This document shows positions 62,389 through 64,000 of a DNA stretch of 64,000 nt, piece after piece. A program made the translations under genes and the position numbers. The notes beneath the pieces were generated by a model that was not told the DNA's origin, searched no databases, and was given only the letters and a program-made list of their open reading frames with translations. The DNA lies in assembly GCA_910591455.2 (NCBI GenBank), contig OU342817.1, positions 15,716,415-15,780,414 on the forward strand, given 5' to 3'. How positions within the stretch are numbered: position 1 is the stretch's first letter; each line of letters starts with the position of its first letter. Source of the DNA: Pholis gunnellus (taxonomy: Eukaryota > Chordata > Actinopteri > Perciformes > Pholidae).

Positions 62389-64000
62389 GTCACGGTCAAG
62401 ATTGGAGCTCACATTGCGATCAATGTTTTCAGCGATTTTTTCCGCATCTTCTGGGTGAAGCAGTGAGCGTGATGTCACTGGAGGAAGTATGGACACTGAG
62501 AACCAAACGTGTGCACACGCATACAGACACACATGCAAAAACGTGTACAAAATAATAATGTTTTGTTTTGTTTGTAGGTTTTTGATTGACATAAGGGCAT
62601 TTGAACACAATACACATCTCATAACCATCTGTTCATTAAATACATAAAATACTGAGAACAGTGGAGATGCATAAACACACACAGACAGACAGCAGACGGG
62701 GGATTTCTCTTAACCAGCACACATTAGACTGATTGAATAACTACTGTTTGCTGTACATGCACATCAATGGTACAGCTCCACTGGAGGCTTCTTCAAAGAA
62801 GGCTTCAACTAGTGCCTACTTAAGAATTACCGTGCAACCACAGGAAGCTACACTGAAAATGTATTTGCGATTACACCACCCTGCTTGCTGCATTGTGACG
62901 ATGCGCTCGATTAATGTATGCGTCCGTCACAGTTTTGACCTGGAAAATGTTGTCAAATACAAAAAAAGACTCCAGTGGATCGATACCTTTTATACTTGAA
63001 GTGATGCTGCACCTAAAATCTAACTCTTGAGTATCAAACACTCACCGCCTGCAGACTTGAGAGGTAGCGCTTAACCATGGTTTCACCCTCTGGCTGCAGT
63101 CGGCTTGAAACGAAGTGGAAAAGAAGTTGCATAAATATGAATTTAATAAGCAACCGATCTGATTGGCCAGCTGGTCTTTTGGCAGGATTTGGCCAATCAC
63201 AGCTCCCACTGCTGCTCTGTGGGTTGGGTTTTGTTCAACCTTTATGTGCTTGCACATCTTTAAATTACAAAGAACTGTCTTTAAGTAATTGTAAATGTGT
63301 AAGCAGGAAACTTGAGCAATTGGAATAATAAATAACATTTAAAAGCCTTTTTTTAAGTAGTGTGATTCCATTTAGTAATAACTAATTCATCATTTAAAGA
63401 TGAAAGTAAACAGAATTAGTAACACAAACTTTGAGTTTTTATGGGATTTTAATGTAGATTTGATTAAACAATTTACACTGGTAATCATTTTTTAAAGGTT
63501 GATCAATTTATTAATTGTTTGTAATTAACAAAGACACAATTCATCCATGTATGTAAGTATGGATGTAACTGTTTAATGTTTGCGGTAGCCAACCAGGAAA
63601 CTGCATTAGGAAGTTGAACCAATGAATGAGCTGAGGGTTGGTCATGACACTTTTCTCATTGAAGGCAGAAACTGCAAAAATGTTCTTCCACTTTTCAAGT
63701 GCAGACGGTTAGTGACACTCAGAAGAGAGATTCTGGGTGGAGTATTACTTCAACATACAACACATGCACACAGACACACAAACGTTTTATTTATTTTTTA
63801 GAATGTTGAATTCTTCCATATCAGCCAATGTAAACGCTGTATATCCTCAGTAATACAAGAGGGTTTTAATGTACGCAGAACCTTATTTAGTTGCTGACCT
63901 CTTGGTAACTGCAGTTTTATGGAGCTCAGTAAACTGTTCCATCAAAATTGTTTTACACCATCTGTATCAGGGCATGTGCTTCCGCTTATCCATGTCATGA
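62389..64000 (+). other. ppm1l 3' UTR and downstream sequence
   Basis: No further coding exon is supported. ATTAAA near 62635 and AATAAA at 63327-63332 are candidate poly(A) signals. The sequence is AT-rich to the window edge. Confidence 0.5.

Overview
The window is about 64 kb of a bony-fish (teleost, probably percomorph) nuclear chromosome. The evidence is intron-rich genes with GT-AG splicing, vertebrate gene families whose residues align closely to human orthologues, AT-rich spacers with many CA/GT microsatellites, and short repeat families I recognise from percomorph genomes. There is no prokaryotic, plasmid or viral gene content.

Eight protein genes can be assembled completely, each with phase-consistent exons. 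In order: parl (+, mitochondrial rhomboid protease), extl2 (-, heparan-sulphate-type glycosyltransferase), an aldo-keto reductase (+), rc3h1/roquin-1 (-, RNA-decay regulator), a KIAA1614-like scaffold protein with a C-terminal PDZ domain (+), tal1 (+, haematopoietic bHLH factor), otol1 (-, otolith collagen) and ppm1l (+, PP2C-family phosphatase). Human orthologues of these genes lie on parts of chromosomes 1 and 3, so the window is a mixed teleost linkage block. The otol1-ppm1l pair is also adjacent in human (from memory).

Layout: 0.2-5.3 kb parl and extl2 end tail-to-tail with closely spaced poly(A) signals; 7.5-8.2 kb extl2 and the reductase start head-to-head; 11.1-16.5 kb reductase and rc3h1 end tail-to-tail, with a minisatellite and a long rc3h1 3' UTR; 28.6-30.2 kb rc3h1 and the KIAA1614-like gene diverge; 39-43 kb is the tal1 upstream region with GATA motifs and a spliced leader; 46.9-50.6 kb is a gene-poor spacer; 53-55.7 kb separates the divergent otol1 and ppm1l promoters.

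The genes are not one pathway. The most interesting signals are regulatory. Two constitutive-decay-element-like hairpins, the RNA signal recognised by Roquin, lie in the predicted 3' UTR of rc3h1 itself. An upstream ORF in the rc3h1 leader stops exactly at a splice donor. A spliced upstream ORF ends 10 nt before the tal1 start. Two GATA motifs 32 bp apart mark a likely tal1 promoter. Four CTCF-like motifs form two convergent pairs around rc3h1 and around the ppm1l promoter and most of that gene. All splice sites and UTR limits are read by eye and not checked against transcripts.
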